This document shows positions 7,897 to 16,550 of a DNA stretch of 23,261 bases, piece by piece. Location of the stretch: positions 1 to 23,261 of the forward strand of contig JAEZHR010000078.1 of NCBI GenBank assembly GCA_023416415.1, written 5' to 3'. Under the pieces are notes generated by a model. The model ran no database searches, was not told where the DNA came from, and saw only the letters and a list, made by a program, of their open reading frames with translations. A program made the translations under genes and the position numbers. Position 1 is the stretch's first letter, and each line of letters opens with the position of its first letter. Origin of the DNA: Pseudomonadota bacterium. Lineage in GTDB: Bacteria > Pseudomonadota > Gammaproteobacteria > Burkholderiales > Burkholderiaceae_D.

Positions 7897-9741
7897 ATGA
7901 ACCAGCCTGTCATGGGTGGCATTGCGCCATTGAATGCCCCTTCCCACGTCAAGCAGCAGAAGCTGATCAATTGGGTGGCGGAGATCGCCGCCCTCACCAA
8001 GCCGGACCGCATCTACTGGTGTGACGGCTCCCAAGAGGAATACGACCGCCTGTGCGCCGAGATGGTCGCCGCGGGCACGATGAAGAAGCTCAACGAAGCC
8101 AAGCGCCCGAACAGCTACCTCGCCTGCTCCGACCCGTCCGATGTGGCCCGCGTCGAAGACCGCACCTTCATCTGCTCCGAAAACCAGGAAGATGCCGGCC
8201 CGACCAACAACTGGGTCGCCCCGGCCGAAATGCGCGTGACGCTCAACGGTCTGTTCGATGGCTGCATGCGCGGCCGCACGATGTACGTGGTGCCGTTCTC
8301 GATGGGCCCGCTGGGCTCGCCGATCGCCCACATCGGCGTCGAGCTGTCCGACTCCCCTTATGTTGCCGTCAACATGCGCATCATGACGCGCATGGGCAAG
8401 GCGGTATACGACGTGCTGGGCGAAAACGGCGAGTTCGTGCCCTGCGTGCATTCGGTCGGCAAGCCGCTGGCGGCCGGCGAGAAGGACGTTCCGTGGCCGT
8501 GCAACGAAACCAAGTACATCGTCCACTATCCGGAAACGCGCGAGATCTGGTCCTTCGGCTCTGGTTACGGCGGCAATGCCCTGCTGGGCAAGAAGTGCTT
8601 TGCGCTGCGCATCGCCTCCAAGATGGGGCGCGACCAGGGCTGGCTGGCCGAGCACATGCTGATCCTCGGCGTCGAATCGCCCGAGGGCAAGAAGCACTAC
8701 GTCGCCGCTGCCTTCCCGTCTGCCTGCGGCAAGACCAACTTCGCGATGCTGATCCCGCCCAAGGCCTTCAATGGCTGGAAAGTGACCACCATCGGCGACG
8801 ACATCGCCTGGATCAAGCCGGGCGCGGATGGTCGCCTGTATGCGATCAACCCGGAAGCCGGCTACTTCGGCGTGGCTCCCGGCACCAACACCAGCTCGAA
8901 CGCCAACTGCATGGCTTCGCTGCACGCCAACACCATCTTCACCAACGTCGCACTGACCGATGACGGCGACGTGTGGTGGGAAGGCATGACCAAGGAAGCC
9001 CCGGCGCACCTGATCGACTGGCAGGGCAAGGACTGGACGCCGGACTGCGGCCGCAAGGCAGCGCACCCGAACGCGCGCTTCACCGTTGCCGCCACGCAGA
9101 ACCCGGTCATCGATCCGGCCTGGGACGATCCGGCCGGCGTGCCGATCTCCGCCTTCATCTTCGGCGGCCGTCGCTCGACCACGGTGCCGCTGGTGACCGA
9201 GGCACGCAACTGGGTCGAAGGCGTCTACATGGCCGCGACCATGGGTTCCGAAACCACCGCCGCGGCCGCCGGCCAGCAAGGCGTGGTGCGGCGCGATCCG
9301 TTCGCGATGCTGCCCTTCATGGGCTACAACATGAGCGACTACTTCGCGCACTGGCTGGAAGTGGGCAAGAAGATCGCCGCCTCGCCTGCCGAGCTGCCGA
9401 AGATCTTCTGCGTGAACTGGTTCCGCACCGATGAAAACGGCAAGTTCGTCTGGCCCGGCTTCGGCGACAACATGCGCGTGCTGAAGTGGATGCTGGATCG
9501 CATCGAAGGCAAAGCCGGCGGTGCCGAGCACGTCTTCGGCATCACCCCGCGCTTCGACGACATCGAATGGGCAGGCCTGGAATTCACCCTGCAGCAGTTC
9601 GAGCAGATCACCTCGATCGACAAGGCCGCGTGGGAAGCCGAGTTCAAGCTGCACGGCGAACTGTTCGAGAAGCTCCAGCACCGCCTGCCGTCCGCGCTGC
9701 AAACGACCAAGGCCATGCTGGAGAAGCGCCTGGCAGCCTGA
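7897..9741 (+). CDS. pckG: Phosphoenolpyruvate carboxykinase (GTP)
   Basis: A 614-residue GTP-dependent PEPCK, the normal size for this class. It converts oxaloacetate and GTP to phosphoenolpyruvate, GDP and CO2, the entry step of gluconeogenesis. The kinase-1a (P-loop) is PSACGKTN at 274-281 with the reactive cysteine C277. Metal and substrate residues match the vertebrate enzymes with a constant offset: R85, Y224 (GSGYGGN), K233, H253 and the kinase-2 aspartates D301-D302 (GDDIAWIK). The guanine-nucleotide form lacks the shorter ATP-type architecture. The ATG at 7897 is chosen over an in-frame TTG at 7876 because GGAGG ends eight bases before the ATG and would fall inside the longer frame. 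The gene is monocistronic: own promoter, long leader and strong terminator. Confidence 0.97.
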   Translation: MNQPVMGGIAPLNAPSHVKQQKLINWVAEIAALTKPDRIYWCDGSQEEYDRLCAEMVAAGTMKKLNEAKRPNSYLACSDPSDVARVEDRTFICSENQEDAGPTNNWVAPAEMRVTLNGLFDGCMRGRTMYVVPFSMGPLGSPIAHIGVELSDSPYVAVNMRIMTRMGKAVYDVLGENGEFVPCVHSVGKPLAAGEKDVPWPCNETKYIVHYPETREIWSFGSGYGGNALLGKKCFALRIASKMGRDQGWLAEHMLILGVESPEGKKHYVAAAFPSACGKTNFAMLIPPKAFNGWKVTTIGDDIAWIKPGADGRLYAINPEAGYFGVAPGTNTSSNANCMASLHANTIFTNVALTDDGDVWWEGMTKEAPAHLIDWQGKDWTPDCGRKAAHPNARFTVAATQNPVIDPAWDDPAGVPISAFIFGGRRSTTVPLVTEARNWVEGVYMAATMGSETTAAAAGQQGVVRRDPFAMLPFMGYNMSDYFAHWLEVGKKIAASPAELPKIFCVNWFRTDENGKFVWPGFGDNMRVLKWMLDRIEGKAGGAEHVFGITPRFDDIEWAGLEFTLQQFEQITSIDKAAWEAEFKLHGELFEKLQHRLPSALQTTKAMLEKRLAA

Positions 9742-9780
9742 TCATGGCTTGATCGCATTCCCTTCGCGGGAAAACGAGGA

Positions 9781-9809
9781 GCGCGGCAGGGCAACCTGCC
9801 GCGCTTTTT
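9781..9809 (+). terminator. Rho-independent terminator of pckG
   Basis: GCGCGGCAGG-GCAA-CCTGCCGCGC is a perfect 10-bp GC-rich stem closed by a GNRA tetraloop, followed at once by TTTTT. It starts 39 bp after the pckG stop. There is no T-run on the opposite side, so it works for plus-strand transcripts only. A smaller hairpin (TTCCC-TTCGC-GGGAA, 9758-9772) lies just before it. Confidence 0.95.
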
Positions 9810-10009
9810 GTTTCGGAAAGCCGGCTTGCGTCCTGGCCTTCTCGTGTGCCGCAACCGGCTTGGGGCCGGTCAAAATGCGCGTAGCGGTCGCTGACAGGAC
9901 GCGCCACCGCAGGCAGTACAGGCTGGTACGGCAGGGTGGCGCACCGCCGTCGGAGGCATCTGATAACCGCGCTTATACTGCCGGGCCTGCCACCACGACT
10001 TCGCCTTTC

Positions 10010-10522
10010 ATGGCCCGCAATATCGAAATCAAGGCACGCATCGACAGCATCGATGCGCTGCTGCCTGCCGGCACCGCACTTGCCGATCGTGGACCGATCG
10101 AGATCGCGCAGGACGATACGTTTTTCCTGTGCCATAACGGGCGGCTGAAGCTGCGTGCGTTCGCCAATGGCAGCGGTGAGCTGATCTTTTACCGGCGCGC
10201 CGATGTCGCCGGGCCGAAGGAATCCTTCTATGTGCTGACGCCGACCGCCGCGCCCGATTCGCTGCGGCAGGCACTGCTGCTTGCCTGCGGGCAGGCGGGA
10301 CGCGTCATCAAGCAGCGCACGCTATATTTCGCCGGACGCACGCGCATCCATCTGGACCGGGTTGAAGGCCTGGGCGAGTTTCTGGAGCTGGAAGTGGTGC
10401 TCGCGGAAGATGAATCGGCCGAGGCCGGGATGCGGGAAGCGCATGGCCTGCTGGCAGCGCTGGGCATTTCCGCAGAGCGTCTGGTTGAAGGCGCGTATGT
10501 CGATCTGCTGGGCGAGTGCTGA
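10010..10522 (+). CDS. CYTH-domain protein (class IV adenylate cyclase-like / triphosphate-binding)
   Basis: A 170-residue protein consisting of one CYTH (CyaB-thiamine triphosphatase) fold. These beta-barrel tunnels bind triphosphate substrates with metal ions. The N-terminal strand reads NIEIKAR, matching the family EIK part of ExExK but with N in place of the first glutamate. Later charged strands follow (KLRAF, ELIFYRR, RTLYFAGRTRIHLDRVEGLGEFLELEVVL, then a C-terminal helix), including the conserved GLG-EFLELE segment. The activity could be adenylate cyclase or a tripolyphosphate or thiamine-triphosphate phosphatase; the sequence does not decide. The ATG at 10010 gives the standard N-terminus although the frame is open much further upstream. 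A possible -10 is TATACT (9974-9979) with no -35. The gene is convergent with the polysaccharide cluster. Confidence 0.85.
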   Translation: MARNIEIKARIDSIDALLPAGTALADRGPIEIAQDDTFFLCHNGRLKLRAFANGSGELIFYRRADVAGPKESFYVLTPTAAPDSLRQALLLACGQAGRVIKQRTLYFAGRTRIHLDRVEGLGEFLELEVVLAEDESAEAGMREAHGLLAALGISAERLVEGAYVDLLGEC

Positions 10523-10660
10523 CTGCCGGCCGGATGGGATGCGTCCGGAAAGACGGTTCCTGCCCGAGCTTGCCGCCGCCTGGCCATGCCCCGACCCGCA
10601 GCGGCGCGCACATGATCGGCGCTGCCGTCTCGCATCGCCCGGCCCTGCCTGTCGGCGCGA

Positions 10661-11914
10661 TCAGTTCTTCATGTCTGCCTTGACCCCGCCCATCCCCGGC
10701 TTGAAACGCGTGTCGAACAAGGCATCGTAGGCCGCCAGCAGCTTCGGCACTTCGTGCCGCCACTCCAGTTCATGCTCGATCCGGTGACGCCCGAAGGCGC
10801 CCATGCGCGCGCGCCGTTCCGGATCGTCCAGCAGCTCGGCGATGCCGCGCGCCATCGCGATCGGATCGTTGCGTCGCACATAGAGCGAAGCATCGCGCGC
10901 GGAGAAGCGGCCTTCGAGCAGGTCGAACTGAACGATGGGCTTGCCCAGGGCCATGTATTCCATGATCTTGTTCATCGTGGACTTGTCGTTCATCTCGTTG
11001 GCCACGTCCGGGTTGACGCACACGTCCGCCGTGCTCAGCGCTTCCAGCAGCGTCTCGTCCGAGACGCGTCCGGTAAAGCTGACATAGTCGTCGAGTTGCA
11101 TCTCGTGCGCGAGCGCGCGCATGTCGTCGAGCATGGGGCCGCCGCCGACCAGCACGAACTGCACATCCGTGCGTCCAAGGTCGTGCAGGATGTAGCGCGC
11201 GGCCTGCAGCAGGAACTCGATGCCTTCCTGCTGTCCCATCACACCGACATAGCCGACCAGGTACCGGCGGCCCTTCTTGTAGGACGGATTGGGCTTGCTG
11301 ACGCACCACTTGTCCAGGCTCGGTCCGCTGCGTACGACATACACCCGGTGCGGATCCATGCCGCAGCGATCGATGGCGATCCGGCGGTAGGACTCGTTGG
11401 TGGCGATCGAGACGTCGGCGGCCTGAAAGGTCCAGCGTTCAAGCTTGCGCAGCAGCGTATAGAAAAGGTCGCGCTTGCCGAACTTGGCCTCGTAAAGCTC
11501 GGGGTTGATATCGTGGTGGTCGAACAGAAAGCGCTTGCGCAGGAAGAGCTTGTAGAAGCCTCCGACAAGAAACAGCAGGTCGGGCGGGTTGCAGGCGTGG
11601 ATGGCGTCGAAACCGCGCGTGAAGAGCACGCGCAGCGAAAGTACGAACGTCCAGAACAGCGCACAGCTGTATTCAACGGCGTAGCCCCTGGCGCCCTTGG
11701 CTTCGAAGGGCAGGTTGTAGCGGTAGATGTGGATGCCGGAGATGACTTCGTACGTCTTCTCGTATCCCTTTCCGGTCGGGCAGATGATCGAAACGTCGTG
11801 CCCGTTGGCGGCCAGCGTCGTGGCTTCCTGCCAGACGCGGCGATCAAAGGGTGAAGGGAGATTCTCAACAAGGATAAGGACGCGACGCCGACGCTCGGCG
11901 TGTTGCTGCTTCAT
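10661..11914 (-). CDS. Glycosyltransferase family 4 (WbuB-like)
   Basis: A 417-residue GT-B fold glycosyltransferase. The N-terminal acceptor half begins with RRVLILVENLPSPFDRRVW and holds HACNPPDLLFL and FDHHDINPELY (about 107-142). The C-terminal donor half shows GYVGVMGQQEGIEFLLQA (221-238), LVGGGP (255-260) and NDKSTMNKIMEYMALGKP (309-326). In the last block E319 is the second glutamate of the EX7E motif while the first position is not glutamate, a form common in WbuB-like members. It probably adds a sugar to a surface glycan repeat on the cytoplasmic side. GGAGA precedes the ATG by about eight bases. It is the last gene of the cluster, 26 bp after the sugar-nucleotide dehydrogenase. The same frame is open far upstream (to 12943), but that part is antisense to nothing and merely overlaps the dehydrogenase gene in another frame. 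Confidence 0.92.
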   Translation of the reverse strand: MKQQHAERRRRVLILVENLPSPFDRRVWQEATTLAANGHDVSIICPTGKGYEKTYEVISGIHIYRYNLPFEAKGARGYAVEYSCALFWTFVLSLRVLFTRGFDAIHACNPPDLLFLVGGFYKLFLRKRFLFDHHDINPELYEAKFGKRDLFYTLLRKLERWTFQAADVSIATNESYRRIAIDRCGMDPHRVYVVRSGPSLDKWCVSKPNPSYKKGRRYLVGYVGVMGQQEGIEFLLQAARYILHDLGRTDVQFVLVGGGPMLDDMRALAHEMQLDDYVSFTGRVSDETLLEALSTADVCVNPDVANEMNDKSTMNKIMEYMALGKPIVQFDLLEGRFSARDASLYVRRNDPIAMARGIAELLDDPERRARMGAFGRHRIEHELEWRHEVPKLLAAYDALFDTRFKPGMGGVKADMKN

Positions 11915-11940
11915 GCTCGGTCTCCAGTCGATTGCGCGCC

Positions 11941-13248
11941 TTACCAGCAGATGCCGTCGTAGGCTCCGACGGGTTTCTTGAGCGCGCCGACCAGATCGAC
12001 GACGGCCTGGCCCGGCCGCACGCGTCGGCCGATTTCGGCGAACTCCGGCGCGCTGTTTCCGATCACGAGCGTTCCTGCAAATTCCAGCACTTCGTCCAGT
12101 GAATCGGCCATCAGGCGCGAAATGTGAGCGATCCGGTTGACGATGTAGTCCTGGTTCGCACCCATCAGCGCGGCGATCTTCACGTTGCGATCGAAGACCT
12201 TGAGTTCGTAACCCTTGCCGATCAGGTGCTCGATCACGTCGACCATCGGCGATTCGCGCAAATCGTCGGTGCCGGCCTTGAACGAGAAACCGAGGATGCC
12301 GATCTTGCGACTCGGCTTGTCGACGATCATGCGGATTCCGCGTTCGATCTGACGCGCATTGGAGGGCAGGATGGCGTTGAGGACCGGCAGGTCGAGATCT
12401 TCGGAGCGCGCCTTGTAGAGCAGCGCGCGCACGTCCTTGGGCAGGCAGGAGCCGCCGAAGGCGAAGCCCGGCTTCAGGTAGTACGGAGAAATGTTGAGCT
12501 TGGTGTCGCGGCAGAAGTATTCCATCACTTCGGTGCCGTCGGTGCCCACCGCCTTGGCCAGATTGCCGATCTCGTTGGCAAAGGCGACCTTCAGCGCATG
12601 CCAGGCGTTGTCCGCATACTTGACCAGCTCGGCCGACTCGAAGCCGGTGCAGATCATCGGGGCGTCCAGGTGTTCGTACAGCGCGGCGAGCCTGTCCACA
12701 TGCGCGGCGTTGTCGGCGCCGATGACAGTCTTGGGCGGATGATGGTAATCGTTGACTGCGGTCCCCTCGCGCAGGAATTCCGGATTGACGCACACGCCGA
12801 AATCGATTCCGGCCTTCTTGCCGGAGGCCGCCTCCAGGGTCGGAATCACGACGCCGCGCGTGGCGCCCGGCAGCATCGTGCTGCGCGCCACGACCAGATG
12901 GAAGCCTTTCTTCTCGCGCAGCGCGCTGCCGATTTCTTCGCACACCGCGCGCACATGCGTCAGGTCGAGGTTGCCGTTGCGCGCGGAGGGCGTACCCACG
13001 CAGATGACGGAAATCTCGCTGCGCATGACAGCCGCATGCGCGGAAAGCGTGGCGTGCAAGCGACGGCGCACGCGCGCCTCCTCGATCAGTGCGCCCAATC
13101 CTTCCTCGACGATAGGCGACAAGCCGCGGTTGATCATGTCGACCTTGAGCGAGTTTGCATCGACACCGATCACTTCATGCCCCTGGCTCGCCAGACACGC
13201 GGCCGACACCGTTCCGACGTAGCCGAGGCCGAAGATACTGATACGCAT
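11941..13248 (-). CDS. algD: AlgD-type nucleotide-sugar 6-dehydrogenase (GDP-mannose/UDP-glucose dehydrogenase family)
   Basis: A 435-residue NAD-dependent four-electron dehydrogenase that oxidises the C6 hydroxyl of a nucleotide sugar to a uronate. The N-terminal Rossmann motif is FGLGYVG (6-12). The catalytic cysteine is C268 in FAFGGSCLPKD and the conserved lysine is K210. Length, residue numbering and several blocks (GKKAGIDFG, NPEFLREGTAV, FKAGTDDLRESP and the terminal GICW) are those I know from Pseudomonas AlgD, so GDP-mannose giving GDP-mannuronate is the favoured reaction. UDP-glucose cannot be excluded without an alignment. AAAGGA lies about eight bases before the ATG. A 207-bp gap separates it from the lyase gene upstream, so it may have its own promoter and form a two-gene unit with the following glycosyltransferase. 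Confidence 0.88.
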   Translation of the reverse strand: MRISIFGLGYVGTVSAACLASQGHEVIGVDANSLKVDMINRGLSPIVEEGLGALIEEARVRRRLHATLSAHAAVMRSEISVICVGTPSARNGNLDLTHVRAVCEEIGSALREKKGFHLVVARSTMLPGATRGVVIPTLEAASGKKAGIDFGVCVNPEFLREGTAVNDYHHPPKTVIGADNAAHVDRLAALYEHLDAPMICTGFESAELVKYADNAWHALKVAFANEIGNLAKAVGTDGTEVMEYFCRDTKLNISPYYLKPGFAFGGSCLPKDVRALLYKARSEDLDLPVLNAILPSNARQIERGIRMIVDKPSRKIGILGFSFKAGTDDLRESPMVDVIEHLIGKGYELKVFDRNVKIAALMGANQDYIVNRIAHISRLMADSLDEVLEFAGTLVIGNSAPEFAEIGRRVRPGQAVVDLVGALKKPVGAYDGICW

Positions 13249-13342
13249 CGCTGATCCTTTCTGTCGTTGTGGCCGCTCCGGCGACCGAGGACGTCGTCAT
13301 GAAACCTGCACAGGTCATCGTCTTCGCTGCGCGTTGGTCCAG

Positions 13343-13376
13343 ATGCGTCCCAGTAATGCGTCAAGCCTGTAACAGG
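13343..13376 (-). promoter_or_regulatory. Repeat-containing region upstream of the algD-like gene
   Basis: In the 207-bp gap 13249-13455 there are two exact ATGCGTC copies 13 bp apart (13343-13349 and 13356-13362) and an 11-bp palindrome CCTGT-A-ACAGG (13366-13376). On the minus strand a TTGACG box overlaps the repeats, but no good -10 follows at 16-18 bp. The arrangement looks regulatory and would suit control of the dehydrogenase/glycosyltransferase pair. No terminator for the lyase gene was found here. Confidence 0.35.
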
Positions 13377-13455
13377 AGGTATCTAGTGAACCAGAGGCGG
13401 GATTTGATTTACTTGAGGATGCGCAGACGATTGGTGTGTCGCGGGAAGTGGACGT

Positions 13456-15453
13456 TCAGTTACTTGGTTCGCAGGTTTCCAGATCGAAGTCGATATACAA
13501 GGCCGATACAAATGTGGACGAACCGTGGATGCGGGCGCGAGACACCAGGGTGGGAGAAGGCGTGCGTTCATCGAAACGGCGGGATATCCATCCGGCAGCA
13601 GGTTGTTCTGCGCCTGATACAAGCTCGGACGAAAGCCTACCTTGACGGCAAGAGATACGAAGACGAACGGGGCCGTTGTGCACCATCGCGCCGTCCGACT
13701 GCAGTGCGACCGCACAGGCTTCGGCGAAATGCCAGCGCAGCTCGATCTCGTGTTCACCGCGGCATTCGAGCGTGTCTTCAACGAGCAAGGTGCGCTCGTG
13801 CTTGATGTACAGCAGCTTGCGACGGTGCGTTACCGGATCGTCCAGCCGCCGGTAGCCGTCATGCCATGCGGCAAGACGGTCTGCTTCCTCGTCGCAATCC
13901 CACAGTTCGCAATGGGCCTGCGCCTTCTTCAGCCACATGAAATTGCCGCCCGGCTGCGACTGGTCAAGTCCGTCCACGCGCACCGTGTTGTGCGCGCCGG
14001 TGCCGCGGAAATAGGCGCGCCACTCGGGCTGGGTATGGTAGGCGCAGGTACCGGGGTCGACCAGCAGTTCGCGGCCGCCCGCAGAGAGCGTGAAGGCGAG
14101 CGCATCGGCATGTCCGTGCGCGGCGATCGAAAGATAGCCGAGTGGGCCGGCGTCGGCAACGATGCGCACTTCGCGTTCGGTGTCGAATTCGTCGCCGAGC
14201 ACGTAATAGCCGCCCTGCGGGAAGCTGCGCTTCATCGGCCGCGGAAGATTCGCATCGAGCCGGGCGAACCGGGCAGCGCCGTCCTGTCCGAGCAGCCAGC
14301 GCGACTTGTCGTCGAAGCTGCCGGCCTTGCGCCGGAAATCCGGCCGCGAAAACAGCACTGCGCCTGTTGCCAGCAGTGAACGGTAAGGATTGAAGTCCGG
14401 CTCCTGTGACAGACGCACCATGACCGCGTCGTCCGAATCGCCGATCATCGGCACCCGGCCCGCCACGTCCATGATGGAGGCGACGTAGTCGAGCATGGCT
14501 TCAAGCCGATGCCAGAAAACCTGGGGAAACTCGAAGCCGTTGCGTGCGCCGCACAGACCGCACAGCAGCATCATGTCGGCCACCTCATGGTGGTACCAGC
14601 TTGCCTGCTCGCGATTGACCCCATCCTCGCCGTTCTGGCGTTTGGCTTCGCGCACCAGGCCGCGCCGCGCACGTTCGCGCCAGTAAGCGCTGCGCTCCCA
14701 GCACGGCCAGGTGACGCTTGCGATGAACATGCCCATGTACTCCCCGAACAGGTGATTGTTGGCCGAGGAATAGCGCGACAGATGATTGGCAATGAAATCG
14801 CAATGGCGATACACGGCATCCAGCCAGCGCGAGCGGAACGCCAGACCCTCGGCGCCGGCAAATGGCCGGCCGAACGGCCCTTCAAGCAGTTGCCACGCGA
14901 CCGACCAGTTCACCAGGCGGACCGCGTGCTCCAGCGCACTGGACCAGTTGGCGCCGAGCGGATAGGGGCATTGCGTGATCCAGGAGTCCACCAGGGTGAA
15001 GCTGGCACGCGCATAGGCTGGCTCCCCCGTCAGACGCCATGCCTGGGCGAGCGTAACCAGTTCATAGTGGCGATTCAGTTCCCACAGGTATTTGATATCG
15101 CCGACGCAGCTTTCGTCGCGATAGTCGAGCGTCTTGCCGAAGGACAGCGGTGCGTGCACGCCGGTCTTTGGGTCGCGGTTCCAGTCGGGCGGAAAGCCTA
15201 GCTCGACCTGCTTCATCGCGAACAGGTCGAAGCGGCCGGACAGGATGCGGTCGGCTGCCGCACGATAACGCGCGACGTCGAGGGCCGACAGATCCTCCAT
15301 TCCGGCCAGCCAGTCCACGCCCCAGCGTGCCTGTGCGGAGGGCGGCGGCGACGGCGCCAGGCGTGTGCGCGCGCGTTCGACGCGCGCTGCCAGCGCGCGC
15401 TGCGTGCGCCAGGCCAGTTCCGCCGGCCCCATCAGGCGCAGGCGGTTGAACAT
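13456..15453 (-). CDS. Heparinase II/III-family polysaccharide lyase
   Basis: A 665-residue protein with the two-part heparinase II/III layout: an alpha/alpha-toroid N-terminal domain (about 45-370) and a beta-sandwich C-terminal domain (about 405-650). Conserved family blocks are SSANNHLFGEYMGMF (N233, H234), WYHHEVADMM, then GHADALAF (447-454), LLVDPGTCAYH and GTGAHNTVRVDG. The family cleaves uronic-acid polysaccharides by beta-elimination and includes alginate and heparin lyases. Within a biosynthetic cluster it may edit or release the polymer. No signal peptide is seen at the chosen start (MFNRLRLMGP), so how it reaches a periplasmic polymer is unclear. The start lies 5 bp after the preceding glycosyltransferase stop, implying coupling. 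The frame is open further upstream to 15618, but that part overlaps the glycosyltransferase gene and is low-complexity. Confidence 0.88.
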   Translation of the reverse strand: MFNRLRLMGPAELAWRTQRALAARVERARTRLAPSPPPSAQARWGVDWLAGMEDLSALDVARYRAAADRILSGRFDLFAMKQVELGFPPDWNRDPKTGVHAPLSFGKTLDYRDESCVGDIKYLWELNRHYELVTLAQAWRLTGEPAYARASFTLVDSWITQCPYPLGANWSSALEHAVRLVNWSVAWQLLEGPFGRPFAGAEGLAFRSRWLDAVYRHCDFIANHLSRYSSANNHLFGEYMGMFIASVTWPCWERSAYWRERARRGLVREAKRQNGEDGVNREQASWYHHEVADMMLLCGLCGARNGFEFPQVFWHRLEAMLDYVASIMDVAGRVPMIGDSDDAVMVRLSQEPDFNPYRSLLATGAVLFSRPDFRRKAGSFDDKSRWLLGQDGAARFARLDANLPRPMKRSFPQGGYYVLGDEFDTEREVRIVADAGPLGYLSIAAHGHADALAFTLSAGGRELLVDPGTCAYHTQPEWRAYFRGTGAHNTVRVDGLDQSQPGGNFMWLKKAQAHCELWDCDEEADRLAAWHDGYRRLDDPVTHRRKLLYIKHERTLLVEDTLECRGEHEIELRWHFAEACAVALQSDGAMVHNGPVRLRISCRQGRLSSELVSGAEQPAAGWISRRFDERTPSPTLVSRARIHGSSTFVSALYIDFDLETCEPSN

Positions 15454-15458
15454 CCACC

Positions 15459-16550
15459 CTAGCGTAGGCACGAGTGGATTCCCAGGTGGGCGTAGAGCTG
15501 TTCGACCTGCGGCAGCACGCAGGCGACGGAAAAGGTCGACTCGACCTTGCTGCGCGCCGCTTCGCCCATGCGCTGGCGCAGTTCGAGTCGCGACAGCAGG
15601 GCGTCGAGCGCCTCGCACAACGCATCGACGTCGCCCGGCACGATCAGTCTTCCCTCGCAGCCGTCGGTGACCGCCTCGGGCACACCGCCGACAGGGGTGC
15701 AGATCACCGGCAGCCCGGCTGCCATGGCTTCCAGTACGCTCATCGGCAGACCCTCGCAGTAGGAAGGCAGCACGTAGATGGAAGCGCGTTCCAGCAGGCG
15801 CTGTTTCTGCGTCTCCCCGACCCAGTCCAGCACCTCGACGTGCTTATCCAGCTTCAGACGCGCGACTTCGGCGCGTACCCGCTCGACTTCGCCGTTTCCG
15901 GCCATCACCAGCTTGAGCTGCGGATGCGCCGGCACGACCCGCGCCACGGCTTGCACCAGATCGTAAGCGCCCTTGCGGTCGATGAACTGGCCCAGGAACA
16001 GCAACCCGGCCGGATCGCGCGTCGCAAAATCGCCGGCCAGCGGCGGCAGACGCACCGGGTTGTAAATCGCCACCACGGTCGGATTGCGCGAGACGCTGCG
16101 TACCCACTGCTGCCAGCTGCTGGAAAGCACGATGATGGCGGCGGCTCGGTCGAATACCCTGCACACGAGGCGCTGCAGCCATGGGGGGAGGCTGGCATGC
16201 CAGGAATCGAAATCGCCGCTGTGCAGGTGCAGGATGGCCGGCACGCCCACGGTGTAGGTCGGCAGCAGGAAGCACAGCTTGCGCCAGAAACTGACACCGG
16301 TGGAAACGTGCACGTGAAGCGCGGCCACGCGGCCGCTGGCCAGCATCCATAAATAGCGCAGCCAGGCGTTGACGAAATAGCGGATCTTGATCAAGGCGCC
16401 ACCGTCGGCATGCGAGGCCAGATAGACGATGGGAAAGCGCTCGAACAGACCGGCCTCGCGATAGACGTTCACCACCGAGGAGATACCCCCCATGGTGTGG
16501 AAATCGGTGCCCAGCATCACGATGCGGCGACGGTCCTCGCTTGTGTTCAT
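15459..16550 (-). CDS. Glycosyltransferase family 4
   Basis: A 363-residue GT-B glycosyltransferase of family 4. The N-terminus reads RRIVMLGTDFHTMGGISSVVNVY with the glycine-rich acceptor-side loop. The donor half carries GLLFLGQFIDRKGAYDLVQA (182-201), VMAGNGE (215-221) and the intact EX7E motif E266...E274 in SYCEGLPMSVLEAMAAGLPV. It likely transfers a sugar onto the lipid-linked glycan precursor; donor unknown. Its ATG overlaps the stop of the adenylate-forming gene in an ATGA junction (16547-16550), strong evidence of one operon with translational coupling, and its stop is 5 bp before the lyase start. Confidence 0.93.
   Translation of the reverse strand: MNTSEDRRRIVMLGTDFHTMGGISSVVNVYREAGLFERFPIVYLASHADGGALIKIRYFVNAWLRYLWMLASGRVAALHVHVSTGVSFWRKLCFLLPTYTVGVPAILHLHSGDFDSWHASLPPWLQRLVCRVFDRAAAIIVLSSSWQQWVRSVSRNPTVVAIYNPVRLPPLAGDFATRDPAGLLFLGQFIDRKGAYDLVQAVARVVPAHPQLKLVMAGNGEVERVRAEVARLKLDKHVEVLDWVGETQKQRLLERASIYVLPSYCEGLPMSVLEAMAAGLPVICTPVGGVPEAVTDGCEGRLIVPGDVDALCEALDALLSRLELRQRMGEAARSKVESTFSVACVLPQVEQLYAHLGIHSCLR

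Noticed and set aside
7738..9702. 654-codon minus-strand open frame over pckG
   Set aside because: Antisense shadow of pckG, whose motifs, ribosome site, promoter and terminator are all on the plus strand.
10523..10660. Bidirectional terminator between the CYTH gene and the polysaccharide cluster
   Set aside because: Only short or widely spaced inverted repeats (such as CCGGA/TCCGG) without a T-run on either strand.
11915..12943. Upstream extension of the WbuB-like glycosyltransferase frame
   Set aside because: The added residues are out-of-frame translation of the dehydrogenase gene; the ATG at 11912-11914 has a ribosome site and gives the standard GT4 N-terminus.
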